Assembly (NCBI GenBank): GCA_000469685.2
Contig: LS997563.1
Location: 5,068,781 to 5,132,780 of the forward strand
DNA length: 64,000 bases
Direction of reading: 5' to 3'
Source: Haemonchus contortus
Lineage: Eukaryota > Nematoda > Chromadorea > Rhabditida > Trichostrongylidae
Shown here: one piece after another, positions 34,870-46,792 of the stretch
Layout of the letters: each line of letters begins with the position of its first letter
How positions within the stretch are numbered: position 1 is the stretch's first letter
Notes under the pieces: generated by a model
The model's input: only the letters and a program-made list of their open reading frames with translations
Databases searched by the model: none
What the model was told of the DNA's origin: nothing
Program-made: the position numbers and the translations under genes

Positions 34870-37574
34870 TTTCAAGAATTTATGTGCTAATAGAGCTTGA
34901 CGAACTGAGATCAAACCCATCATCAGCTCCTTGATTACTCGTCTGCAAATCTCGTCCAATTCGATCGTGTTATGGAGAAAAGAGGGGAAAGATGCAAAAA
35001 TAGGCACCTCATGATGAAGTCCTATGACTCTTTCAAGCTGGCTGTTATTATTTTTTTTTTGCAAAAATTTTTGTATAAACTATTTTCAGATATCATGTGT
35101 TCTGAACGGGAACCGCATCATTTTTAATCAGCCACAAGGGCACAATACAATTGCTGTAATTAGAGAATTCCTGTAAACATGCATTTTAAATTAGTGATTG
35201 GCTATTACCTAAGTATTTTTTGTCTGCAAAACTTGTCCGATTTTTGCTAAATACGACTACCCTTCCCTGCTATATTGAAATTGCAAACTGTTAGCTGGGA
35301 GGAAGATGGGTGAGCAACGATGATTTCATCTCTCCCATTATTCTTAGGTTCAAAAAATTCCATTCAATATTCTAGGTTTTCAGCTTATCTCTTGCTTTAA
35401 TCTCGGACTTTCAAAGTCATTAAAGCAGGACCTTTATATTTTCGGATTTTTTCCAAGAGTTTTGCAGGGGTGTGGTGCAGTGGGAACGAAATTGTCGCGT
35501 CGCGGTAAGAGGGGCGCCGCGCGCGAAGGAATGTAGCAGGATGCAGCAGTAGGTAAGAAATACAAGAACAAAAGTACTAATAGTAGAATTATGCATGAAA
35601 TATTGATCGCATATTGATTGAGTTGTATGAAGAACGCTAGAGCCGTAATAACGGAGAATGAGTGGTCCACGACAGCCGCGTGCGGCGAATCGATTACCCA
35701 AAATCGTCCCTAACGCCCGTCTCCCGTTTTGCAGCATTAATTGAAAGTGATTCAGTGGTTTTGCAATTGTCTAATACTTTGTTTGATACCCTAATCTATG
35801 GAATCCTATAGGCCATGTTTGTATGTATGTCTCGTGGATTTTGAACGTGGGAGAAAATGGAAATCAGCTCTATAATTTGCAGTATCCTGTATAGTAAATA
35901 TGTGATTAATTCATGAAGAATTGCATAAATGGCATGACGACACGTGAGCACGTGGGTTCTTTACCGGAATCTTGATGTGCCCTGGGCCAGAATTCAATCC
36001 TGGAGCTGATTCCCATTCTTTCTTCTAAGTTGATTTTTCCCTTGTTTTTCTACGGTTTTTAGGTCATTTTGAATTTGTCCACCAGATAAGTCCTTCTATT
36101 GGTTTTTACTGCTTTTTCTTTATTGGTAGAGAACCAACCATCAGAAGTTTCATTTTTATATTGCATGGCACAACATTGGATGTGTATAAATATGCAAATC
36201 AGCAAGTAAACAAATAAATAATAAACTGTAGAAAAACTTGTCTGTCTTCTACTCCTTTGCCACGCGGGACTTTTATGTAGTACAGTACAGTACGATTATT
36301 CACTTTATCTTGTTATAATACTTGTAAGGGCAGGCGACTGTTCTCTCGAACTTCCCTCGAAGACTCACTGATCACCCAAATGGCGGACCTTATATTCCCC
36401 CCCAGAGATCAAGAATATGGCGCGAAAAGATCAGTCGCCCGTATATGTTAGATCACTAGCTAACATAGCAAAGGTTAGATAGAACTTCATACCAAAGCAA
36501 CAAGGAATAAACATAAATGTCAACAATATGTTACATCAACAATATATTATTAATGGTCATTTCTCCGACATAAACAAAAATTTGCCGGTAACTTGATGTG
36601 GAGCTTCTTTGAGTGGACCTAAACAACCCAACTGACATTTGTCGGCACCTCCGGCATGGAAGAAACTCTGGTATCCTTTTTCCAAGGCCTTGCTTATACA
36701 GACTTATCTTTCGTTGAGCGAAGTTTAGGGTAATGTGACCGAGCGTCTCGCCATGGATCGAATCTAGGGCCTAGGTTAGCCCGTGAGAATTTGTTGGTCT
36801 GGTACTACTATTACTATCATTCTTACTGGTATTGTTATTGCTTTATTTTAACCTGATGTTCTCGTGAGCCGGTTTATTCCCTTGCACCATCCAGAAGTCC
36901 GACAAGGTTGGCGCCTTATGGGCAAGAACTTCGCCTCGGACAAAACTCGAACCCGCACTTGTGCTTTCCAGACAATTCTGACCTCTGCAACATCCAAAGT
37001 CTCCTAGAAAAATTTCCAGTGCGTTTTTCAACGTTCTGAAAAGTTCCCTAGTGATGTCATCAAGTCTAGATGAAAACTGTCTATACCGAGAAATCATTAT
37101 ATTATTTCTTCACTAGACAGCCCAAAAAGTTGTGTGATTGGCGTTTTTGTAATTTCCGTTTCCAAGTAGAAACTTCTTCGAATGCTTTATTAGAGATCGA
37201 GATTGGAATGTTGCATTTTTTGCAGCCATTGCAACGTAAACCAATTCCACTAACTATTATACTTGCAAATTAGTATTTGCAATGATGCTACATGGATTCA
37301 TGGGCCAGAAAAGCATTGGATTATGGTGCTATGCTTTATGCACTAACAACTCCGATTGCTAGTTAGTTGTCTCGTTGCCAGCAAATAACAGTAGTTATAT
37401 TTCAAAATAATCAAATAAATGTGTAAGTATGAAGGTTTTCGGAACCAGTCGGCCCTTCGTTGGGGTGCACCTATCACTTGATCTCTTTTCATATTCATTG
37501 CGATGTTTGAATGGGTAATTGCTTATACAATCACTTGGGGACTCTGATGTTTCCAGTGGGATATTGATCGAACA
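34870..37574. other. No supported gene; CpG-rich patch
   Basis: A short, sharply GC-rich and CpG-rich stretch lies at about 35490-35530, with a 105-codon minus frame (35420-35737) crossing it. A worn SINE-like head (ATGGATCGAATCTAGG) lies at about 36753. Confidence 0.4.
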
Positions 37575-37866
37575 GGGCGGAGGTAGTGTAGTGGTAAGTA
37601 GCGCACTACATCACACGCATGGTTACGGGTCCGAATCCCGGATCGATGCCCGCCTAAGCCAACCAAGCCTTCCATCCCTCCGGGGTCGGTGAATTGGTAC
37701 CAAACTTGTCTGGGAGGATGAAAACACTGACTTGTACATCGGCTTGTCACCGCAAGTCATTGTATAGGCCACATACGCATTCATTCTCGCCACTACTTTT
37801 CTGAATGGAAGTCGAATGCGATGGCGCATCCCTTAAAAAGGATTGATTAACGTCAAAAGACTTTAT
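37575..37866 (+). mobile_element. tRNA-derived SINE, near full-length reference copy
   Basis: This is the most complete copy, about 290 bp. The A-box TAGTGTAGTGG is perfect and the B-box is GGTCCGAATCC. The head opens with GGGCGGAGG and closes with GATGCCCGCC, echoing a tRNA acceptor stem. The body reads CTTGTCTGGGAGGATGAAAA, GACTTGTACATCGGCTTGTC, ATTGTATAGGCCACATACGC and GAATGCGATGGCGCATCC. It ends GGATTGATTAACGTCAAAAG. It is not called a tRNA gene because no cloverleaf anticodon arm can be drawn and the same body follows in every copy. Confidence 0.88.
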
Positions 37867-40057
37867 CCTCTATTGATCGAACGAAGGAGAAATCAATAAA
37901 ATAGGATATTTTCGTAATAATCGTGAAGTAAGAACTACGGTTGGACATCTTTTACCTTCACAGACCACAATGGGGGCAAATAAGCGGCTATAAAGCTTGT
38001 CACTGGCGTTCCTAGTAAATTATAACTCCTTGTATTTCTAGCAATATAAAGTGTAGCAATGCCATACTCATACGTGAAAGTGCAGAAAGTATGTATTCTT
38101 GTCACAGCCCTACGTCAAACCAGAAAAAGTCCCCCAGCGACTTCATTCACTTCACAAGTCTACTGTAAATAGAGATTAAAAAGTCCTTTAACAGAAATTG
38201 TAGTACCAGGAAATAACATTTTAGACAGAAATAGTTTGAAAGGAGTCCTACTGTAGAAGAAAAATTAATCTCCAGATGACTTATAGCCTCAAGTTCGGAG
38301 ATTATTCAAAAGGGTGAAATATCAGCACTCAAGTCGCAATTCTCCAAGAAAACTCGATCAGATATACAAATAAGCATTAATTCCAGTTGAGTTCTCTCTC
38401 TTCATTTTCCTATCAGAGTGGTGGAGTACCAGAGAAGTACCTTAGGGCGTTGATTAATCGTGCAGAATGAGCTTTGAACTCCGTATCGCCTACGCTTAAT
38501 CAGTTTTGGTTACCAGTTATGTCATCAGAATCAGTAATTCGATCAGTTACGTAATGTGAAATATGAGCCAATAAAATCCATTTACTTACTCTATCACTCA
38601 TCGGTAACGTGGGTGATTGAATGGGTGGTCCGATTCGGCTCATAATCCCTCATTCTACTTTAGACGCACGTAGGTAACCGTACGAGGTAAGTATACACCT
38701 TTAAATTGCTCTGACAAGCTGCGGTCTTTCCAAATTCCTCCTGTGGTAGCCAGGTGCACTTCTTCGCTTCTCCCTTCGAGGCATCAGGAGGAAAAATATT
38801 CCTCCTGATGCCTCGAATAATCTTTGAAGCTTCGAAATTTCACTTTGAAAACATTCAATCTTTCTTGCAAAGTCAATTAACATCTCCCGAATCACATGGA
38901 AACGAAACTTTCATTTCCCAAGTAATCTCACAGAAACTTTTTGGTTGTCCGTAGCAATGAGTCCAACATTTCCATGAACTTCCCATTTGAATTAAAGAAT
39001 TACTACTGAACTTTTCATAATTTACAAAGCAAAACGGTAGTCTTCCCAGTTCCTTTAAGATTCTGATTTTTTCCAGAAATTAGATTCAGTTCCACAAAAG
39101 GTACAAATCTCCCGGTGAGCAGGGTCCTAGCGATTTTCATGGGCCGCTCAGTCATCCATTGGTCAACAGCGGCTAACACTGGCTTCACGGTGACTTTTTC
39201 AATTGGATTCGAACCAATTTAGGTCGCCCAGTCGCCTGTACGTCATCATGGACACCTAGTGAGACATGTTTTGCAATTTGATTCCCTGAATATTTTTCCG
39301 ATGCTGGAAAAAGCCAGAACTCCATCTCACTTCATATCTGGACTAAACTTCGTCTCTTTTTGTACGAGGGCTTGAGGAGTTTCCACACTGTTTCCTGTAT
39401 AGAATTTATCGAATATATGGAAACTGTTGAAATTTTAATTATTTACCAAATGACTGCATTGATCTGATGTTTCTTGATGTTTCCTTGAACTATTTGCTGG
39501 AGGGTCTCAATACAGTTACCCGTTCGCAAGAAACCTCACCGACTAGCAACGTAACCTACCCGAATAAGGAGGAACTCGCCTGAGTAGAAAAACCACTAGC
39601 TGTCACTTTCCGATCATTCATTTCTTATGAGGGCTGTTTCCCTTTATTAATCCGGGCTAGATGAGATCTACCGTAAAGCGACTTATGAAGCGCTTTCTCT
39701 TCTTCTCAGTAATCTCAAATCCTGATCTCAGCAATATCATATTCTGAACTTCCGCTACATTTTCTTCCGCTCCTTTCAAGTGTACTTTTAGTTCTCCCAT
39801 GACTTCTAGGAAAGCAATTAACTGCATATTGCTCCACTGCTTTGGGAAACAAATAGTTTCTAAAACCAGCTTCTGCTCGCCTTCTCAGCTGCTCCATAAT
39901 TTCTTTTTCTTCAGGAACGTAGGCTCCTGGCACATTTTTTAAGCAACACTAACACCATTTTTTACGTTTGTTGTTTTATTCGGATAAAATCAAATCAAAA
40001 TAATATCAACTCGTAATATTTTTGGCTTCATCAAGGAAAGAGGACAATGCCCTCCTG
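37867..40057. other. No supported gene; one perfect hairpin
   Basis: The hairpin at 38775-38817 is the only structure seen. A 72-codon minus frame at 39715-39933 is charged and not recognised. Confidence 0.45.
38775..38817. repeat. Perfect 19 bp stem hairpin
   Basis: TTCGAGGCATCAGGAGGAA at 38775-38793 and its exact reverse complement at 38799-38817 enclose a 5 nt loop. Outside this stem no further pairing is seen. Confidence 0.92.
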
Positions 40058-40335
40058 CGGTAGTCAATCCGTTTGGGATGCGCCAAGCATTCGACCTCCA
40101 ATCTGAATCGTTGTGGATTTGAAGCGGGTGTGGGGTCTATACTTACCATTAAATTCACCGTGGCTAGCCAATGTGCAAGTCGGTGCTATTATCTTCTCAG
40201 ACGACTCTGGCACCCAGTTACCGAACCCGAAGGGTGGAAAGGGATAGTTGGTCTGTCTCTTATCGATCCGATTTTGAAACCCTGACCATTTTGTAGTAGT
40301 GTGCGCCACTTACCACTTCACCACCTTGACCTTTG
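40058..40335 (-). mobile_element. tRNA-derived SINE copy, reverse strand
   Basis: On the minus strand the order is head, body, tail. GGTGAAGTGGTAAGTGGCGC starts it, a decayed B-box GGTTTCAAAATC follows, and the body has ACCGACTTGCACATTGGCTA and GATGCGCATCCC-like tail wording (plus strand GGGATGCGCCAAGCATTCGA). It lies just outside the left arm of the large foldback. Confidence 0.72.
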
Positions 40336-40398
40336 TTGGCCTTACTACCTATGAGTGACGGGCACTTTTCTAAAACTCTTCAATTCCTCCTATCCAGT

Positions 40399-41525
40399 GA
40401 GAAGGATGGGCTGATGAAAGAGGTCCGAAAAAGAAGCCTTCCTCTTCGACTTCCTAATCGTCGACCCGCACCGGGAAAAGATCCACTGCCTCTCCCAAAC
40501 TTTGATTCATCCTCCTGCCCACAGTAACCACTGCTTGATTGGTTGGGGTATCCTAATCGAGGTCTTGATGATCTGGCAGTTCTTCTCTGAGGTACTTCTT
40601 ACCTACTCAGTGCACCCTCCCTCATTAGACTCCCGTGCATATTCTATTCTTGGAAATTCCGCTTGCCTTCTTCCATCTTTTGAAGTCACCATTCAAAGCG
40701 TTCTCCTGGTGATTAACGTGCTGCAGCTGCAGTCTCCGTGTTCGTGAGCCGTTCCCAGACCAACTACCATTCCTCCCTGAGCGTTCCTACTCGTCTATCA
40801 TCGGGTGTTCCTTCAACTGTGTTCAAGTGTTTCCCACTTCACAGCCTTTAGTTCCATTCGGATCGCCTACCCTGTAGTCTTCATGGCATCGACAACGATT
40901 CATAATTCATGGCTTCAGATTGGTCATTTTTTATGGAGCTTTTCACAGAAGCCCTTTTCCTCCACTCAAATACTCGGTTCACGTGTTTTTTTAAAATCTT
41001 ATCCGGAAAGGTCTCTTGTACTCATAGACCCCAAAAAAATGTAAGTCGAAAGTGCACAAGCACTCAACGATAGCCATAGCCAGGCGATAATCAAACAAAA
41101 AAAAACGGCAAAAAAGTTGAGGCCGGATAAAATCACCTGGTAACTCGTTTCCTGACTCATAGTTGTGAGAGTCATCCAGGAGTAAAATTTATATTAATAT
41201 CGAATGTCAGTTATAAAGTATGAAAGTAAACACCGGATTTCCTCGTGTGGTAAGGTCTAGGCATAGAAAACCTGAATATGACGTTCAGCTGAAAGTTGGC
41301 ATGAGGAGAATTCCCAGCAACAGATTCTAATAAACATTTAGCTCTACTGTCGTTTTGCCAAACTTGTCGACAAGAAAAAATTCAAGAAAGCCTCGAGTTG
41401 TTCTTCCTTGTTCTTCCAGAGAGCTCCTTTGGTCAATGCCGATATAGGGCGACCTGCGCTCATTGTTGTCCGTGTAAGTGTGGAAAATATGGAAGACACA
41501 CCTTCAAGAAATTGAGGATAAAGGA
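40399..41525 (+). repeat. Left arm of a 3.4 kb foldback (inverted repeat)
   Basis: The arm is the diverged reverse complement of 42690-43836. Matching blocks, outside to inside: GAGAAGGATGGGCTG (40399) with CAGCCTATCCTTCTC (43821); CATGGCATCGACAACGATTC (about 40882) with GAATCGTTGTCGATGCCATG (about 43352); ATAGCCATAGCCAGGCGATA (about 41071) with the block near 43160; ACCTGGTAACTCGTTTCC (about 41138) with its match near 43105; and GGTCAATGCCGATATAGGGC (about 41433) with its match near 42770. Identity looks like 70-80 percent with small indels, so this is an old event. No long open frame is shared by both arms. Confidence 0.88.
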
Positions 41526-41805
41526 GAACTCGTAGTTGTGTGGAGTGAAGAATACTGTAATGGGAAAGAACAGGTATGGGTCAGAATCTCGTCTAAATTC
41601 GATGTTTTGCCCAAATCTCAACAATCGTGTGGTAGTAGTTTCAAAATATGTAGCATGGCTCCGAACAGCAACAGCTCAATCTGGTATCTTTATTATGTTT
41701 TGTGAGAAAACGCCCTACTCCCGTTTACTGAAGATCCCTCAAAGTGAAACTTCATCATTTTCGATATAGAGTGCAATTTTGAAATTTGAAAGTGATATTT
41801 TTAAT

Positions 41806-42150
41806 AGGTTTTGAGTGGAAATAAATTTTTGTTCGAAAGGTTCACTTTAATTGAGTGGAGCAGCAGTGAGTACGTAGTGGAAAACGCCACGAGAGACGCT
41901 AATATTCGAGCGAACTTTTGAAAGAAAAATGAATTTTTGAGTAAAAAGTGACACTTTTTTGAGTGAAAGCGGCCAAAAACGCCGTATAAACGGTTCGTAT
42001 TAATATTTAAGTGAATTTTAGAGTAAAGATTATTTTTGAGTAAAGTTTCATCGAGGTGAAAAAGTGACAGCTCGTTTTAGGTAGTTATATACAAGGAGGC
42101 TAACGTTATTAATTGAGTAATTTTTTGAGTGAAACTGAATTTCTGAGTAA
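41806..42150 (+). repeat. Cluster of degenerate TTTTGAGTRAA motifs
   Basis: At least nine related copies occur in about 345 bp, all on one strand, at about 41809, 41850, 41935, 41957, 42017, 42034, 42112, 42124 and 42141. The core is TTGAGT followed by RAA or RRA; spacing is irregular (about 10-90 nt), so this is not a tandem satellite. Confidence 0.6.
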
Positions 42151-42211
42151 CTTAATATTAAATGTAAATAAAGAAGGCATTATATCAAAGGTTGACAAGC
42201 GGATGATGTTC

Positions 42212-42486
42212 TTCGGCGTTAGTCAGTGCCATTTTGGAATAAGCCCGGAATTTGGACTCCAGTCGGAATCGTAGTAACGTTTGAATGCGCTCGTGAACTA
42301 TGCAATAACTTGTGGTGTAGTTGTAGCCAGCTTATCTACAAATCGATGCTTTATTTTATTGGACGAGTTCGATACCAACTAGCCAATGAATGGAAGGTCG
42401 ATCTAGGCGGATACCGAGCCGGGATTCAAACCACTAACCATTCGTGTTTGATAGTGGGCCACTTGCCACTACACACCCTTAGCCTT
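42212..42486 (-). mobile_element. tRNA-derived SINE copy, reverse strand, inside the foldback spacer
   Basis: On the minus strand the head reads GTGTAGTGGCAAGTGGCCCA and the B-box GGTTTGAATCCCGG, both close to the pol III consensus. The body includes AAATAAAGCATCGATTTG and GCGCATTCAAACGTTACTAC. The copy sits within the spacer of the foldback and is not part of the repeated arms. Confidence 0.78.
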
Positions 42487-42689
42487 TCACCCATCTTACC
42501 CAACTCTCACCCAACTTCAAATTGCACCATATCTGTTCATGAATTGAACAGATTAGGCTTTTCAAAGACAAGAGAAAATGCGATTATCGTCTAGAAGTAT
42601 GCTGTTTGGAGCCATGCTACAGATCTTGAAGCTATTACCACATGAATGTTGAGTCTTGGGAGAAACATTGAACTTGCAGTTAGCAGTCT

Positions 42690-43836
42690 CTTCTGCCCTC
42701 AGTTTCTTAAAGCAGTGTTTTCCATAACTTTAACGCTTACGCGGACAACTCAATGAGCAAGTCGCCCTATATCGGCATTGACCATAGCCTTCTTATGTTA
42801 CTTATTTCAATCTTCTCTGAAAGCGAGAAAACAACAATTGAAGGCTTTCTTGAGCATGGAATTTCCCATTTCTCTTGTCGATAAATTTGTCGAAATAGAA
42901 AGAAGAACTGAACATCCATCAAAATCTGCCATTTTGAAATCTTTCTGCTGCCAACTCTCAGTTAAAAGTCATATACAGGTAATTTTCTATGCCTAGAACT
43001 TACCACAGAAGGAAATCCCGTGCTCACTTTCATACTTTTATACCTGATATTCAATAGTAATTCAAGTCTTACTACTGCATGATTTTCACAACTGTGACTC
43101 GAGAAACGAGTTACCAGGTAATTTTACCTGACCTTTACTTTTTTGCCAAGGTTTTTTTGATTATCGCCTAGCTACGGCTATCGCTGAGCGCCCGTGCACT
43201 TTCGAACTACGTTTTTTTGGGGTTTATGAGTACAAGAAACCTTCCCTGCTAAGATTCTAGGAACTCACACGTAGATCGAGTATTAGAGTACAGGATAAGG
43301 GCTTCTGAGAAAATTTTTCATAAAAAATGACCACACTGAAGCCATGAATTATGAATCGTTGTCGATGCCATGAAGATTACAGTGATAGGCGATCCGGACG
43401 GAACTTTCGGTTGTGGAGTGGGAAACACTTTGAAAAAGCACTCAATGATAGACGAGTAAGAACGCTAAGGGAAAAAGAGTAGTTGATCTGGCAAAAGTTC
43501 ACGAGCACAGGGATTGCAGCACGTCAATCACCAGGAAAATGGTTTAAAAGGTGACTTTCCAAGGTGGAAGAAGGCAAGGGGAAACCCCAGGGAGGGTATA
43601 TGCACGGCATTTTGATGGAGGAGGGTTTACTGAGTCGGAATACCTCAGAGGAGAGCTGCAAGATCTTCAGAGCACGATTGGAAAGCCCCAACCAGTGAAA
43701 CAGCGGTTCCCTGTGAAGGAGGAAGTATCAAAGTTTGGTAGAGGTAGCGGATCTTTTCCCGGTAAGGGATGACGATTAGGAGAGTCGAAGAGGAATACTT
43801 TCTTCTCGGACACCCTTTATCAGCCTATCCTTCTCC
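42690..43836 (-). repeat. Right arm of the 3.4 kb foldback
   Basis: This is the inverse of 40399-41525 (blocks listed there). It holds open frames at 42778-42996 (72 codons) and 43551-43772 (73 codons). These are broken or differently framed in the other arm, so neither is supported as a gene. Homology stops abruptly after about 43836. Confidence 0.88.
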
Positions 43837-44050
43837 AATACCAGTACCGCTCGTTTTTTATTACCCAGCTTTACCACCTTCCCTGCTTCAGTGGTACACA
43901 AACGTCAAACTACTTTCGAACCCATGATGTATGTAAGTGCAGCAAAATGAGCAATTTGCAAGGCAAGATACTAACTGTACCGGCATGTAAACACCCAATG
44001 ACAAAGCTGTCCATGTTGACAAATTTGCTTTGCTAAGCGCCCACGCTTTT

Positions 44051-44139
44051 CAGCTCCATTCAATGCTGATTCTGATGTTTGATCCTATGTACTTGACCTG
44101 CACATAGGATCAAACGTCAGAATGGCATCGAATGTGCTG
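44051..44139. repeat. Inverted repeat with arms of about 38-40 bp
   Basis: Arms 44051-44090 and 44102-44139 pair with a few mismatches; the innermost 13 bp (TTTGATCCTATGT and its complement) are perfect. The loop is 11 nt. Confidence 0.85.
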
Positions 44140-44394
44140 CCCGTGGGAGGGCAGTGAAATTGAGCATTTTTAGACTTTCATAAACGGGCTTGGCAGCTAT
44201 TGTGCGCTACCGCAGCTGTAGTGGGGTTGATCTAGTCCTCACCATGGTACTTATCTTCCGAAATTGATATATCAAAAGGAATACAACAACGGTGACACTT
44301 TTGGTCTAGAAATCTCTACCGAGATTAACCTCTTCGGGAGCATGCCCTAACCATGCCTTTCATTTTCCTTAAATTATTTGAAATACTGCTCATA

Positions 44395-44445
44395 AGGGCG
44401 CATCCCTCATACGGGATTGATTAACGCCAAGAACTTTAAAAACTT
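44395..44445 (+). mobile_element. SINE 3' tail fragment
   Basis: AAGGGCGCATCCCTCATACG followed by GGATTGATTAACGCCAAGA is the 3' end of the SINE family, without head or body. This fits 5' truncation during target-primed insertion. Confidence 0.7.
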
Positions 44446-45879
44446 CTCAACTTTCCAACGCAAGATTTGTCGTACTCCTTTCTAAGGCCTTTACTTCATC
44501 CCCTCATTCGGCATTCAATTCAATGACATAGACCAATTCGCAAATTATTGGGCGACTAACAAGGAATAATAACGGTTATGGCTGCCTGGAAGTTATTACC
44601 CTTATGTCTTCATCAGTAATAGCGGGTTTGTTGATGGTGTCACGCCAACGATCATTTCAGATGTAAGCTACAACTATATTTTTCACCACACTCACGCAAT
44701 TTGCTCATTATAACTATAAGCAACAAAATTCAAAATTCCTTGAAAAATAAGAAGACATCATGTTTGGACGTCATCTACGGAATGGGTCTCCAAAACGACT
44801 CCCCATGGCATCCAGGACCTACGCTGCTGTGATCGTGGCTACTACGAAGTTTACATGTTCACCTCCCAGATGTGTTCCCTCCCTATGCAAATGTGAAATG
44901 ATCCCTGAAGAGTTGACAGATCCAGATTGACATGAGCACGAATTCCCCTACGGCTCGTTCGTCATCCGAAGCGATGACATCAGTAGTACGGCTGCACTGC
45001 CGTCAGTCTTTGTTACTGGGAAGTTTTGCAGATAATTCTATTTCCCCAAGGCTAGTCCTTGTTCAAAGATAGAGAACACCCTAATACGGTTATTCTACAC
45101 GATTGGGTGGGAATAACTTAATAACTAAGAAGTATTTTAGGCTTGTTTTGCCTACATGACTCTCTATTTTGCAAGTTGTGAGGCACAAGAAATGCATCCT
45201 CACTGAAAGCAGAGGTCGTCTTAACAATATGTACCTTTACTTGATTACAGGGCGAAAGTGTTCTAGCAAAGTAATCCATCGGTGACGTAAAATATAGCAG
45301 GGAACCCGAAAATATAACTGTTGTTAGAAAGTTATTTAAAGGTTCGAAGAGGCAATGACGAGGAGGATGTTTGCGTGAGATTCCATTCACTGTAGGGTCA
45401 CGCGTATTAGCTTTCAGCAGCTGACTCTATTTTCAGCAATCGCGCTCTATTTCGAATGACGTCAGCCTCTGTCAAAGGCGTCAAACACGTCCTTTTTTGG
45501 TAGTGCGCCCGGAAGTTTTTGGCATTTGATTTTCTAAAAAGAACTACAGATAGAGTAACTAACTAATATAGAATACCACTTCATTTTACCAATCATGCAG
45601 GATCGTACTTTATTTGGAAGCCCTGGATCAGCCCGATGAGCTAAATCCACCTAACGTTTTACCTGAAAAAGTTTATATTATTATTCTTCTGTATGAAGCC
45701 TGCTAGTCCCAATATAAGGTTATAAACAATATCAGATGATTATTACCATTCACGTCAATGTAGATACATCATTATTCCTAATAAAAGATAACTGTTCCGC
45801 GAATGTACTCCGCTCTCAAAGCTCCAGTTCATCTTCTTCCTAGAAATTGAATTCTACTCAACTTTGTCCTCATCCAATG

Positions 45880-46208
45880 GGTCGAGATGGCATAGAAGCT
45901 AGAGGCGGGCTATCCGGAGTATCGCATGGGGATCGAATCTCGAACAGACATTCATCCAGCTAAACCAAGCATTTCAATCCTGCAAGGTGAAATAATCGGT
46001 TCCACGCCTGGTTGGATAAAGGCGTGACTCTTACGTGACACCCCTCTACCTCCATCCTCTCCCACTCCCCCACTTCCTGTCCCTTCTTCTCGCCCTCGAA
46101 CTCTCAGTTCTACGGGCTAGATATACTTCCAAATGCTACTCTGATTTCGAATGAGAGTCGTATGCCTAGGCGCATTCCAAAGCTGAATTCATCCACACCT
46201 AGGACTTC
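45880..46208 (+). mobile_element. tRNA-derived SINE copy with a C-rich insertion
   Basis: A-box-like TGGCATAGAAG and B-box-like GGGATCGAATCTC head the copy. The body shows TTGGATAAAGGCG, then a C-rich stretch at about 46040-46105 not seen in the other copies. It resumes with GATTTCGAATGAGAGTCGTA and TAGGCGCATTCC. Confidence 0.7.
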
Positions 46209-46776
46209 TTGCTTTTCGTATGTTCATTGCAAGCCTTCTATCTGAGTCAGAATTTGATTCTGGAGTACGCCGCGCTTTTGGTTCTCATCCAAGACTACGG
46301 TGGGACCTCGTCAAGTGTTCGGACCTTATTTACTTAACTTCTTGCAGTACCTATACTTTCCCCCTGAGTGAGCTGGGCGATTTCAGTGGCTTTGAGGAAA
46401 CCAGATCTATGAAATATAGTAACATCCTCATTGTTTTCTACTATGTCATCTTGAAAAAAGGGATTATTAGGATAGTTTATTTACTAGTTATATTATTAGC
46501 ACAATAACATTTCTGTTACGTATTACTGCTGACATCAAACATCGTAAATATGTTGTGATGGTGCATTTCGTTCATGCTAAAAATGGCTTATTCGTATATC
46601 AGAGAACTATCCGCCTAGTTCATTCCCAGTTTCTTCAGAATTCTTCTTCTACAATCCTCTACAATTCTCCCCCTTCCTGTTCTGTTCTTCTTACCTTGAA
46701 TCCTTAAATGGAAGCCTTTGTTCGCCATCAAAGAGAACATGTCCGCTCCTAAAAAGTTATTCATCTCCCCCTCCCT

Positions 46777-46792
46777 CCCCCCCCCCCCCCCC
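46777..46792 (+). repeat. Poly-C run
   Basis: Sixteen C in a row in a C/T-rich tract from about 46765 to 46799. Prone to length error in sequencing. Confidence 0.9.

Larger units (their letters stand above)
41526..42689. other. AT-rich spacer of the foldback
   Basis: The spacer between the arms contains a cluster of TTGAGT motifs (41806-42150) and one minus-strand SINE (42212-42486). An open frame of about 76 codons at 41478-41769 overlaps the inner edge of the left arm and has no recognisable product. Confidence 0.6.
43837..45879. other. No supported gene
   Basis: This stretch contains the inverted repeat at 44051 and the SINE tail at 44395. Around 44755-44930 all three forward frames carry protein-like stretches under 60 codons, but none has clear splice sites. 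Confidence 0.4.

Noticed and set aside
37575..37655. A true tRNA gene
   Set aside because: The A and B boxes are good, but no full cloverleaf with an anticodon arm forms, and the same non-tRNA body follows in all copies.
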